Position numbers and translations under genes: made by a program
From: Druceiella hillmani
Taxonomy: Eukaryota > Arthropoda > Insecta > Lepidoptera > Hepialidae
NCBI GenBank assembly: GCA_039881145.1
Contig: JAYKKI010000006.1
Span: forward strand, 9,308,501-9,372,500
Length of the DNA stretch: 64,000 bases
Direction of reading: 5' to 3'
The notes under the pieces: generated by a model
Told to the model about the DNA's origin: nothing
The model's database searches: none
What the model saw: only the letters and a program-made list of their open reading frames with translations
In this document: one piece after another, positions 27,415 through 38,840 of the stretch
Numbering within the stretch: position 1 is the first letter of the stretch
Layout: each line of letters begins with the position of its first letter

Positions 27415-27416
27415 AT

Positions 27417-27507
<91 letters not shown>
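27415..27507. repeat. AT microsatellite joined to the G-rich tract
   Basis: (TA)n with two small interruptions, directly following the hexamer tract. Confidence 0.95.
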
Positions 27508-27509
<2 letters not shown>

Positions 27510-29343
27510 TATAAAACATTAGGTCGATAACTAATAATGAAATACTAATTATAAAATTATTGAAGTGAAAACTTCTTTAGCATCGTTGTGATTTGAAAGT
27601 CGATGATAAAAAGAGACAAACACATAAATTCATAAGATTTAACGTTGGAGAAAATGAGATAGGAAGCATTATACAGTATATCTTATGTTCATGGTTCTCT
27701 TTGTGCTCTGCTTCGTACCCCTTCCACTCGTGTTTACCAAGGCATAGCGAGAGTTTGCTTGTGTCTCAGCGTTGTACGTGTGTTAATACGTGTTTATGCG
27801 CGCAATTGAAAATTATATTGTGAATAATGATTGTAAGTACTTGTATGTAAATTTTTATAAATTTTAAATTTGTGTATATTCGATCATTTTCTGAATTAAA
27901 AAAAACATAGATGTGCAAAAAAATTAAATATGAGGTTAATTTAATTTTATTATAAAATTAGATAAAATTTATCAATTTTATTTACATATTATTAATTATA
28001 AAATCTTTTCTAATTATTTTAGTTTGTATCAAAATTAAAAATTGATATTAAACTTAAAAATTTAAATTTAAAATTTTGGAAAGTTTCACTTCTATCACGT
28101 GTGAATTGCACACATGACTTTTTTTTTTTTAATTTTGCTTGTTAATTCTTTGCAATGTTTAGATTTTAGAATATTTTTCGAATAACCAGTCGCAGTAAAA
28201 ATTTATTAGCAAACTCAATAATATGACAGTTACTTAAAATGGAAACATCATTATAATTCGAACCCAATTTATTGTGGTGAAAATGCAAATATTAACAAAT
28301 TAACTTTTTTATATCTTCATAAATAATTGTGGTGATATTTTTCATATACTTTGTTTCCAGATTTAGTGACAAATACTAGATTTGTTTTGCAATTCAGTGG
28401 CCGGTTATATTATTTTTGATAATACCGTAAATTATAATGTTATTATGGAAAACATAGTCGCAACTAAATTTACTTTGCAACCCTTGGAACAAAAAAAATA
28501 TTTAAGGAGAAGAAATAAATTTGCAAAAGAATTTTCACCTTCTCTGAGCAAATTTTTGACATGAATGTATTTATTTATAATAATTCTGTTTTTCTAATCA
28601 CTATTGTAGTAGACGTAATATTAGCAATGTATTGCGATATAATTCTTTCCTTACGCACGTAATTTTAGCAATTTTAGTTTTTTTCTGTTTTTATAATTAA
28701 ACCAATATATACGCACAAAATATTACCGTGCCATTTCGATGCAAAGAATGCACATCGTGACCTTTATAGCTAACTTGACAAGTTCACACGCTGATGCCGG
28801 ATACTCAACGGTTCATCCCCACTCCCACTGCTTTGCTTTTTAACATATTCATATCGTGACGCTGCTTGACTGGATTTACATATATCCATGCAAAAGCCCG
28901 GTATTATAACCGAGGTCATGTCGTCATCTGGTAATGAGAAAAATTCGTACGCCGGATAAATTAAAATTAAAATAAAGTTCTTAACATGCTAACGAAAATA
29001 TTCCAAAAAGTAATTAATAATAGTTAACATAACGATATACAAGTATTTTAGTGAGGATAATAAGTTCAATTCATGTTATTCTATGAGGTTATATAATGCA
29101 AATGTCCCGGTGTATATAATAAAAGTAAATGGAAATTATTCTTAGTAATACATTTGTACAATAGCAAGGGTATCTGAATATTAGAACACGGTTATACCAC
29201 TAATTTTACATATCTCCCGTTTTATTTATTAATTTTTTTTTCATATTTTTATTTAGATGTGTAGTTGGGTTGAAACAATTTGACGAGTACTGAAGTATCA
29301 ATGTTGTCTAACTATATTATGTCTAGAATATATTAAGTATGGG

Positions 29344-29910
29344 TTATGATATTATATTTAGTCGTTTATTTAATACATTAACCTTGGTGTCTTTTTTATG
29401 TCTGTTTATTTCTTATGTTTCCAGGTTAATTTTAAGGCCTTTTGTATTTATTTGTAATATATAGGGGGCACTATCAGTGTGAGAGTAATGGTTATTTTCA
29501 ATGAGGTGTTTTGCAAATAGAGATGTGTCTGGTTTGTTTTTTCGCCAGCTGGAAATATATTCTTTGTATCTGGTATTAAAGTCTTTTCCTGTTTGACCTA
29601 TGTATACACTATTACAGTCGTTTAATTTAAGTTTATAAATACCACTCTTTTTATGTTTATCTATTGTTTCTTTATTATCAATAAGGGTTTTACCTAAGTT
29701 ACTTAAAGTACTAAAGGCACATGTGGTATTATTTATATTTTTATTATTAGTTGAGAATTTCCCTAATTTGAGTGATACATTACCTATGTGTGGTGTAGAT
29801 TTATAGTAAATTCTATTATTATTTGGTACGACCGGGTATATTTATTTTATTAGCATTTTTCTTAATTTATTATGGTGCAGTTTTTTGATAATTGATGGGT
29901 TATAATTATT
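29344..29910 (-). pseudogene. Penelope-like retroelement fragment with GIY-YIG nuclease
   Basis: One minus-strand frame, read from about 29905 to a stop at 29344-29346, contains SGIYKLKLNDCNSVYIGQTG, then TRYKEYISSWRKN and FAKHLIENNHYSH. This is the GIY-YIG endonuclease found at the C-terminus of Penelope-like elements, where it nicks target DNA for reverse transcription. A linker (PSIIKKLHHNKLRKMLIK, then a TAA) comes before it. Two in-frame TAA codons interrupt the frame, one before IYPVVPNNN and one after KINLET. The reverse transcriptase is missing. It lies antisense in intron 2 of the Gr gene and ends about 280 bases before exon 3. The flank at 29979-30040 resembles the foot of the foldback at 8839-8900. 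Confidence 0.85.
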
Positions 29911-30824
29911 ATTTACTGCGATTTATTTTATACTTTTTATTACATCACGCACGTACATTTATTACACCACATACATACATCACGAAGTTTAATTTAATTG
30001 TGAACAGTGAATTTCTAAAATATTAATGACAAATATATTTAATCAATCAAGGTTTGTCACGTGTTACATAGTGAAAACCTTTGATTTCTTATCCTTAACA
30101 AGTCGCGATGTTTAATGAAAAATAATTTGACTTTTATAAAGTTTAAGGCTTTTAAAGATTAATATAATAATAGCATAATTTTCACAGGATAAACTGAACC
30201 TTACATTCATAAATGTATTTCTGCCATGGTGTTTCCAACTAATAGTCATCGGTGTCCTATGTTTCTTCGCTGGAGGTGTTCATACTGAGAAAACTGAAGT
30301 CATAAGGACCACAAACAGACTTTTGGCGACGTGTATTTTTGGTGGGTATTTTCTGATATAAGTGTTACATGTATTTATTTAATTTGTTGTGTAAATGTTT
30401 TTCATATTATTGATGGTAAATTTAAAGCAATATTACGTGCCACATCTAGATGAAATTCATGTTAGTAAGATTAGGTAATTTATATGTCTGATTCTTAATT
30501 CACATTATCAGAAGTTAACGAGGGTTAGAATCTCTGAAGCTCCCTGTCTACTATCCTGATAAATAATATCGATAATGAAGATAAAACAGCAAAATGCTTT
30601 CGATGTCGAATGACATGAAGATTTTATTGGCTATTAGAAATATAGCAGATTGCAAATTGCAGCGATGACGTTTTTGAGTAGAGCGAACCGAGAGGTCTGC
30701 TGCTCAATTCAAGTAATTGCGATAAAGTGTAGCTTATTATATAGTGATGGGCTATAACTCAACACACGCTCCTTTCGCGTATGAATACACCATTGGCGGG
30801 CGGGACGTCTTTATGCCGATACAT

Positions 30825-31000
30825 TAAAATATTTGATCTAGAAACTAAATTTGATTCAAGCGTGACTTTTCGCAGTCATTTGGTGGATTAAACGAGAAAG
30901 CCATTCAGAAGGCTTGGAATTGTATTGAATATTGCGTGGGACTTTTGCCTCGTTTCCTTAGTTAATCTATTACATATGTCTTTAGTATAAATTAAGATAA
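30825..31000 (+). pseudogene. LINE fragment (reverse transcriptase C-terminal region)
   Basis: Translation gives DLETKFDSSVTFRSHLVD, a stop, then TRKPFRRLGIVLNIA. The pattern of F-D-S, T-F-R-S-H and R-R-L-G is typical of the region after the fingers and palm in jockey/CR1-type LINE reverse transcriptases. It may continue in degraded form to about 31170. It lies in intron 3 of the Gr gene in the same orientation. Confidence 0.55.
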
Positions 31001-31495
31001 AAACCAGCTTTTTGAAGCACACAAGAAAATAAATAATTACTAGTCTTTCTTAAGTTTAAAACTTGAATTTTTGATTTATTCAAAGCTCTATAGTCCCCAC
31101 AGCTACACAACTGTTTTAATTCTGCCACTTTCGAATTCCAGTGGTAAATATGTCTTGTCATAGATAAAATAAACACTATTTCTAACAGTTACTGTCGTGA
31201 GTAAAGCACACTCTCTACTAAAACCACCTGACATGGTTAGGAATTGATTGGCAACATTTAAGAGAGGGCATAAAGTTTCTGAAATACCATCAAATTTTGA
31301 AGATTAATTTCAGCCTCGTCCCTATTCGGTTAAAGTCGCTGGGGATTAATAATATTATTTGGGTGGCTCGTAATAATTTCATTAATTTCACAAATATTTA
31401 AATTACAGAATTATTCATATATTTTGCTTCAGGATTATGAAAGGCGAGATACAAAAGAATGGACAAGGGAAAAATACGTGAGAATAGGTAAGAGC

Positions 31496-31520
31496 AGTGT
31501 CTAACCTAACCCAACCTAAC
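31496..31520 (-). repeat. Short telomere-like patch
   Basis: TAACCTAACCCAACCTAACC is about four imperfect copies of CCTAA, the complement of the insect telomere unit TTAGG. It is too short to be more than an interstitial remnant. Confidence 0.6.
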
Positions 31521-31848
31521 CTAAGGTCCCTGAAGAATTTCCAAATTTTTGTTGAAGGGTACATCTGGGACCCTCTTCCTTAATATGCTTGTAGCATCGT
31601 AGCCTCAGCCTATCTCAAAGGAGCGCCGTCCCAGTCCGGACGCCAGTTAGGAATTTCGAAGAGACGAAAGATGATTTTTTTTTTTAAAATAGACTTCATT
31701 TCATTACTTAATAATTTCAATTAATAATACCAGACGAGTGTGTCTGCTACTTGCTCGTATCTACCCGTTTCCTCTCAAAAAACAGCTTTTGTAGATGAGT
31801 CCTTGCGCGGTATGCGACGTATTCCCATGGTAATTAAAAATATATTCC

Positions 31849-32094
31849 TCATAAATATGTCATCCGTGTAGCGAATTCAATCATGTCTTTGGCGTTGAGT
31901 CGACAGTCGTCCACGAAGCGGTTTTTTTGTATATAAATCCACAAGCTCGATGCAGCGCGTTCCACGGCACTTGAAGTTCGGTTTCTCACAAATCTGTAAT
32001 TTCTAGCAATCTTAATTGTGTATTTGGCTTGGGATTGGTGAAATGTCCCCACGTACTTCGACGGTGGACCGCAGCGTGGCAACTTGGCATCCAC
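31849..32094 (-). other. Unassigned 81-codon open frame
   Basis: It is less AT-rich than its surroundings and lies between a LINE fragment and a gypsy remnant within Gr intron 3. The translation is basic in the middle (NYRFVRNRTSS) and has DDCRLNAKDMIEFATRM near the end. I do not recognise it. The base composition unlike the neighbourhood suggests a transposon or retrocopy fragment. Confidence 0.25.
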
Positions 32095-32473
32095 TTAACT
32101 CTTGTGCTCGCACATACGCCCAAACTTATAGCTATATTATTAATTCATTTGAAAGAACGAATTTACCTATTGTAATTAAATATTAAATGTTTATCGAACA
32201 AATTTAAATTGGAAAGACGTTAAAAATATTGAACAAATGAATATGACATGAAATAAAAATTATGTCTATTTAAAAAAAGTTAAATTAAACTGGTAAAATA
32301 ATAAATTAAATACAGAAAATAAAACTACGGAATTAAATAATAGAGAAACTTATAACAACATAACAAATATTATATATATTACTCACAGAAGGCGTTACGC
32401 ATAGCGCGACCACGGCCGTTCGTCATAAAGCCAATTTAATTAATATGAACCTGTTTACCGAGTCACCGACATA

Positions 32474-33328
32474 TTGAGACATTTCCCAGTACATTTATAT
32501 AAAAGTAACTTCAATGTAGCAACGGCTAACGATAGCGAGTACGATACAAAATCGATAGTTCATAGTCATTTCTATGATTCTGAAGACGGATTTAAAATAT
32601 TGCAAACACATCCTCCGTATAGGAAGAATATAATATTTATACATGAATCGGAAGGTTGTAAAACAGATGTAATGAAAAATGACAAAGGGGGTTTAGATTT
32701 GAAATGTCGCTTAAACCAAAATGATATCAAAAAGATTTCATAAAATTTGTTAAAAATTTTAATAATAAGTATAGATATTGAATAGTTATAGAAAAAAGAA
32801 TTAGGAAACATATGAAGTAAAATTTATGAACTAAACTTTAATAAAAAAGTTCTAAAAATTACTTGATATATTGAACCGCGTGAGGAAATTCTGTCTACTG
32901 ATGAGCAATATAGAGTTATAGAAATCAAGAGCATGAATTCAGAATAAAAATTCGACATTATTTCGAAAATATGTGTCAGAAGGTACGGAAATTTATTAAT
33001 AAATATCAGACATGTAATGTAGCTAAATGTAAACGACAGGCCACGAAAGAGTTATTAGAAATAACGCAGGTTATAAAAAATGTAGACAAAAGTAAATATG
33101 ACGATAAGAACAGAACTGAAATAAATTTTATAATAAAGAAAAAAATAAAAGACGAAATTAAATATACGTTAAGGCACATAAGCAAAGTAAACATGTAAAC
33201 CCGTGGATAAGCCCATATAAAGTAATACGAGTATTAGAAGACAATGTCATCGAGTACCGAATCACTGGTGGTGAGAGAAAAATCCATTTAAACAAAATGA
33301 ACATTCTAAGCTATTTATCACCGCGATA
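32474..33328 (+). pseudogene. Ty3/gypsy LTR retrotransposon integrase remnant
   Basis: Three pieces in element order are spread over frames. First, a linker before integrase (SIVHSHFYDSEDGFKI, YRKNIIFIHESEG; 32474-32743). Second, the integrase zinc-finger region (VRKFINKYQTCNVAKCKRQA near 32990-33050). Third, the integrase C-terminal end (HVNPWISPYKVIRVLEDN and ERKIHLNKMNI, ending at TAA 33326-33328). The catalytic DDE core, normally more than 100 residues between the zinc finger and the C-terminal part, is missing. The fragment is inactive and nested in Gr intron 3. No terminal repeats were seen. Confidence 0.7.
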
Positions 33329-34679
33329 ATCAAATGAGTCCGACCACACGAAGGAAACATAGTCATAAATTGATATACTATAAAATATAATTCAATTATA
33401 TTACACAGTATACAAGTAAATAAATAAAAACGGTTACTAAAAATAAAAGAAGCAAATGTTTAATTAGATAAGTAATAAAAATAATGAAATGACTTTATCA
33501 ACGATTTAGGTTCTACTTCTAAAAAGATATAACTAGTAGATATTATAAATGAAAACACAACCCACACTTCTTAAATAATCGTTGGGATAAACGTTTCTCC
33601 GATCTATCGCATGACCATAGTAACCTTTGCATATAATTGTATCATGTATCATATTATTTGAAAATAAATGAAATATTATTTGTGTTCAATATCTTCAGTT
33701 AACTGAAGCATACACAGTCGCACTACACGACACCTTACATCCCTTGATTAAAAATAAATTCAAATCTTCAAGATTTTATAAAAACCAAAACTAAATATTT
33801 TTACCGGAAACTTGGATATGTACATTTCTAAAATTAGACCCCATATTATGAGATTAGGTTTAAAATTCTTGTCTGTAATAATAATCCCCCACTAAAAAAA
33901 GTACCAACTGATAATTGTATTAACTCCGATAAATCCTAAAAAATCCTGTTACATATTCACCTTAATTTCCCTTTTTAAACTCAGGAGAATAAACCACAAC
34001 GTACGAGGAAAATTCTCAAGATTCATATTAGCCAAGTATATTTAGTGTCATAATATTTATATATGTATGTGTATTATATGGCGCTTTGATATGTTTCGAA
34101 ACGTAATCTATGAAGACGATAGAAATTAAGCGAGGGTGAGTTCAGGTTGCCAACTTCCAACGTCGCGGTCCGCCGCCGCTTGTCGAATTTCCTAACTGGT
34201 TTACGTGCATGGCTTCATGCCAGCGTGCATAAGAGCGTGTATGTAAATATGTATTTTAGGATTCAATATACTTCTCTACATTTTCTGTTTCTTTCATCCG
34301 CCCTTTAAATTCATTCATATTAAAATAATATCTTTTTAAACTAAGACAGAAATTCACCAACTAGTATCTAACCCATTTTTTATTCATTTCTTTCCACTTT
34401 TTTCAAAATGATATGTAGTAATAAATTTTTTGTTTATTTCAGATGAACATTTTCAAATGAAAATTTTAATTTTTTTATTGATCATAGTCGCTTCGCTTTT
34501 GTTTCAGATGAGCAAGATAGAACCATTTTGAACAAAATAAACCGCTGCTCCAAACACCAGTTCAATTTACAGTTTGCGGTACTTTCGTTCTTGATCTCAA
34601 TTTTATTTTCAGTTTTGTGGCTGCTATTGCTACGTACACCATAGTACTCGCTCAGTTTTATGGCGTGACACTGCAGTAA

Positions 34680-37052
34680 ATTTATTATGAATAAACATCA
34701 TACGTAACGTTTTTTCAAGTTGAAAAAAACTACTCTCAATCAATAAGCGAACACTTATGCAAATAATGTACAGAAAAATACATTAGCTGAGCGGATAGTA
34801 AAGTGATTTAATGAAATAAAGTTGACAGTTGTTGAAAAGAGATAATATTTTCATTAGACAAATATCTAAAAAGATTTCGTTATGTCCTAAAAATGATGTC
34901 AAACAATGTCGCGATTGAAGAAGGACGCGAATAAAAGATGAAAAAAAGGATATTTTCCCAATATGGAATGTATTACACATGATCACGGTTAAATAATCTA
35001 AGTATTCAGTGTCATTTATACTATTATAGTCTGTGTCTTAACTTGTAAGACACTAATTTGTAAGTTAATAAACATGAATATAAACTACATAATAAATATA
35101 CTTTTAAAAGTAAATTGCAGGATACATAGACCTTGACTTTTTAATTTAGTAAGAATCAACATGGTTTGAGAAAAAAAATATGTTAACAACATTTCATGCA
35201 CAATTTGCTAAATTACCAACATTTTTAAAAGCTTGAAATTAAACAAATATAATTCTTATTTGGTATGAAGCTGTGCTATAGGACTGTTTAAAAAAGTGAT
35301 TTAGTTAATGGAAATATCACCAAATTTATCCTTCTTAATTTGATTTCCCAGAAGATTTGGTTCCTCAAATACTTTCAATACTGTCGTTGTACAAGTCGTA
35401 GAAAAATTTATTAGTGTACCGTAGCTAAACTAGGACTCATCATGGTTTTTAGGGTACCGTAGCTAAACTAGGACTCATCATGGTTTTGCCATGTCCGTCT
35501 GTATATCCCGCCATACGTCACAGATGTCTCACTTGCAAATTATCAATCGGATGTTTGACATATTTAAACATATCTATAAAGCTTAAAAAGTTGTGAAATA
35601 ACATTTCCAGAATATATACTCAACATGTGAATGGAGGTGACATTTTCTTATTCACATACTTCATAGTGTAGGGTATCGTCGACTAGGTCGTTATGATCAA
35701 TTTTTTCCGACACATTAAGCTTTAAAGAGGTAATGTTAAAGTTAGAGCACACCCCCCCCCCCCAGGTAAACCGCTATTTTTAAATAGCTAAAAATTATGC
35801 ACCAGTTAAATATGTGTAGTGAAACTAAAAGTAATTTTCTTACAGCTTCTTAACGTCTACCGGTTATGAGTAATAGCCGGCCGGCATTTATGATATTTGA
35901 TTATGTCCATGAAAAGTTTTTGGAAGTTGGATTTAAATGACTTAAATCAATTGCAAAGAAAATTTTGTATTTTTAAATGTATATTTATGGTTTAACTTAA
36001 ATAGAATAGTGTAACATACATTACGCTATTTGTGTGTACACATATGAAAGAAAGAAAAAAATGAGAAGAATTTCAATATGGGTACAGTCGAAAGACTAGA
36101 AGAAACTTTAGATTTTGGATTTGGACTTGATCTCATCTCAGCGGCTCAAGATACAGATTTTGTATAAATCTTGTTATGCTGTCTACTATATACATATTTT
36201 TATGCTATCAACTGTACGTATATTGAATTATTGTTTTCATTTAAAAAATAAAAGATTTCCCACCAGGATTAATTTTATCAAAATGAAAAATCACCGTAAT
36301 CACACAGCACGACTTTAAAACTGCCTGTTTTTATTACATCTACTCAGTTAAATTTAATTATACGGAACGGTGTCACGAGCAAAGTCAACATGACATTGGC
36401 CTGTTTTTATTGAATTTTTTATAATGATAGTTATTTTTCCTTCGTTTTATCTAAAGATAAGCCGCAATTTGTTTAATATTTTTTGGTTTACTCAGAGTGA
36501 TGGCTTTTGGGGCGATGGTCACCCATATACTTTTCCACATGCCTTTTAAAGTGAAACAATTAAAAATTTAATGAAGGACGAATGAGGTTACGAGCATGTA
36601 TTAATTTTGTCAATAATAGGTTACAAGGAATGGCTTAGCTAAATGAAAATAATTTAAATGATACGGGATTGCGGAGTAATAAAGCAAGACATTGTTTATT
36701 TAATTCACATTGTTTATTTGTGCGATGTGATTTTGTTTTATAATATTTGTGTGATATTTATTGTAAATATCGCTTAAACTTAAAATATTTTAACTTACTA
36801 CAACAAGTACTCATATACCATTGTGCTTTTATTCACGCGCTCTCTATTTTCCTCAAGATTATCACTGCAACTACCTTTTCAAATATATAAAACAATAAAA
36901 ATCTAATACCTACAATATTGTTGCATTAATTTTTACCAATACCGTATATATTTCGATAAATTAGGATATGAAGTAAAATACTAATAGGTCTAAGAAAATT
37001 AACGTACACTTACTTATAATAAACGACTCGATAAAATATTTAAACAGTTTAA
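34680..37052. other. Intergenic, small repeats only
   Basis: Holds a 38-bp-period duplication (35416-35487), a run of 13 C near 35751-35763, and a stretch near 35490-35530 (TGTCCGTCTGTATATC type) that resembles dispersed insect repeats. No coding frame could be supported; 36115-36318 is an unassigned open frame. Confidence 0.5.
35416..35487. repeat. Tandem duplication, period 38 bp
   Basis: GTACCGTAGCTAAACTAGG and the following bases to CATGGTTTT (35416-35449) recur from 35454. The two copies are identical over 34 bases, so the event is recent. Confidence 0.9.
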
Positions 37053-38836
37053 TCCTTAGCCATCTAACGTGTATTTTAATAACACATCCACCTAACGTCG
37101 GTCGGTGACGGGTTGCATATAAGTACTATTATGAAGGTTAAAAAATCATAAATTGGCCAAAATGTAAACTACATCATTTCCTTCAGTTGTTTTTATTTTA
37201 AATTGTTTCAATAAACTCTTCAAATTAACACTTCTTACTTCTTATTACTATTAATAAAAGTTGACTTACAAATATTTTAACAAATTATAGGTTTTCTAAT
37301 TAAGGTGAGATCTAAGCAATAACAATCAATGAGACTACTTATTTTTAATTATTTTTAGTAAATTAAATATATAACCTCTTATATATAACTATCATTGGCA
37401 CAATTAAATCACAATCATTACAAAATTACAGCCCCCTAACATTCACAATTACTCGCGGCAGCCAACACACATTTTTTGAGAACATTGAAAACAAATTGGA
37501 TTTTTGCACTGAAAACACAAATGAAATGTTTTACGCTTTTTTTGGGTCACACGTTGAGCAAGTTTGACGTGTTTCTAATTTGTCAGAGCTGTCTGCCGAA
37601 GATGTTCTGTGTTCTTCTTCTATTTTGAGAACCCGGCGAATAGCGTTCTAAAGTTCCCTTTGCAATCCAAACTGATTCGCTCGACGTCTTAAATGGGGTT
37701 TGATAAGATCTTCAGCCAGTCGTTTCATGAAATTCAGTCTGGGCACTTTTCTCTGAGATTTGTTCATGCTGCTGATGATGTATGTATGTATCAGCTTATC
37801 AAACAGCTGAAATATAGGTGCAGCTTTATCAGTGCTACGGCGTTCATCTCTGGTGCTCGCATCAGCAAAACAATTCTCGCATCAGCAAAAAAACAAAATT
37901 CAGCAATGTTTCGAACCTGTTCTTGCTCATTATACAACGATAAATCTCTCTTCCTGTGCCATCTGTGCTGTACCAACATGTTTAATGTGTGTGGTTCTCT
38001 TTGAAAATTGCGGTATAGTACAACATACCGATAAAAGCCTTTAGCTCCATTACGTCGAGGTCTTGAACACATGTCTGGTTTTGATAGTTAGGTCTTATAT
38101 TTCTAATTTTTTCGTTAGTATGCTTTACGATTTCTTCTAACATATCAGCAGTAAAAAATAACTGCCATAAATCGGGTGGTGTTGTATTTCTGTTCAAAAC
38201 ATCTCTGAAATTCCTTTTCAATCCTGGAGGTTGTTGAACGATGTTGTGTTGCAAAGTCCTTGATCGCGAAACCGGAGGTTGAGATGATCAACGGAACCGA
38301 TTTTTTCCAAAATACCTCCGGTATCTTGCCAATGGAACTTCATCATCGGAAGATGCATCATCAACTGGCAGATCATCATTATCATCATCTTCATTTAACT
38401 CGTCAACATCAATTTTAGAGTCCGAGTGACACTCACCATCAATGACGTGGTCTAATGATATATCTTCTACGTCACTGCAGTCTTCATTTGGTAATTCCGG
38501 CACGTCCCTTTGATCATCGGAATCTGATTCATACTCTTCTAACCATTTACTGATATTTCGATCACGTTCAGACATGATAAACCTAAAAAACAACAAGAAA
38601 ATGTTAACACTAAAAGTAACGTAACAACCTAACGTCGGTCACCATGACCACATGCGAAATATATTTACCTGTATTTTTTTATTGCACGCACGTGTCGCTT
38701 GGTCGAGCGTAGGGCGCAAACTGGAAAGGGAGGGGAAAAGTACATAGAGTTACAGGCACGTGGCTCGCGAATAACGGAAATATTTGAAAAAATATATCGT
38801 CTGGAGTCACTGTGACCGACGCTAGGTGGTTAAGGG
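37053..38836 (-). mobile_element. Internally deleted piggyBac element with TTAA target duplication
   Basis: TTAA flanks both ends (37049-37052 and 38837-38840), the hallmark of piggyBac insertion. The inner ends are inverted repeats: TCCTTAGCCATCTAACGT on the left, and on the right, read inward, CCCTTAACCACCTAGCGTC. The block CCTAACGTCGGTC also recurs inside both ends (near 37091 and 38630), probably transposase binding sites. A transposase relic lies between. At under 1.8 kb, it is shorter than a usual autonomous copy. Confidence 0.93.
37449..38575 (-). pseudogene. piggyBac transposase, internally deleted
   Basis: The likely start is the ATG at 38575 (MSERDRNISKWLEE), followed by an acidic N-terminal region and YRRYFGKNRFR, typical of piggyBac transposases. 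A TGA interrupts near 38288. The frame then continues through DVLNRNTTPPDLWQLFF, FIGMLYYTAI, TDGTGREIYRC and STDKAAPIFQLFDKLI. It then jumps to SQRKVPRLNFMKRLAEDLIK, RRRANQFGLQ and a cysteine-rich tail (CSTC, CFQCKNPICFQC, CVGC) ending at 37449-37451. About 200 residues are missing at the jump, which would include most of the DDD catalytic core. Frameshifts and a TAG after LQREL add to the damage. It can no longer make active transposase, though the ends could still be moved by another copy. Confidence 0.92.
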
Positions 38837-38840
38837 TTAA

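Larger units (their letters stand above)
25626..34679 (+). pseudogene. Gustatory receptor gene, four exons, broken by a frameshift
   Basis: This is an insect gustatory receptor, a seven-helix ligand-gated channel of chemosensory neurons. Exon 1 is 25626-26415, with hydrophobic segments near residues 44-62, 69-95, 127-145 and 163-182; it ends AAFSVQ before GTAATT. Exon 2 is 26631-26708 (LFFYVIAALLRVLGLVN, 26 codons, phase 0, CAG before and GT after). Exon 3 is 30188-30341 (DKLNLTFINVFLPW to RLLATCIF, ending in phase 1). Exon 4 ends at TAA 34677-34679 and carries QFTVCGTFVLDL and the family signature TYTIVLAQF. In exon 1 a 19-bp unit (26201-26219) is repeated in tandem (26220-26238), which shifts the frame; removing one copy restores an open frame to the exon end. 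In exon 4 the frame entering from the acceptor at 34507 differs from that of TYTIVLAQF. So the gene is probably dead in this genome, unless the duplication is an assembly or allelic variant. The ATG at 25626 aligns with the lost start of the paralogue at 443. Ligand unknown. Confidence 0.88.

Noticed and set aside
26947..27530. Long open frames of GKGK, GRGR, GEGE and LPLP repeats on both strands
   Set aside because: They are the reading frames of the AAGGGG hexamer tract and the adjoining AT microsatellite. No real protein-coding signal is present.
31433..31487. Possible extra Gr exon with AG before and GTAAGA after
   Set aside because: In the phase required by exon 3 it has an immediate stop, and the open frame has no resemblance to receptor sequence.
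34443..34507. Alternative start of the last Gr exon at the AG before ATGAACATT
   Set aside because: The frame from exon 3 meets a stop (TGA near 34530) before the TYTIVLAQF motif, and it does not restore the phase.
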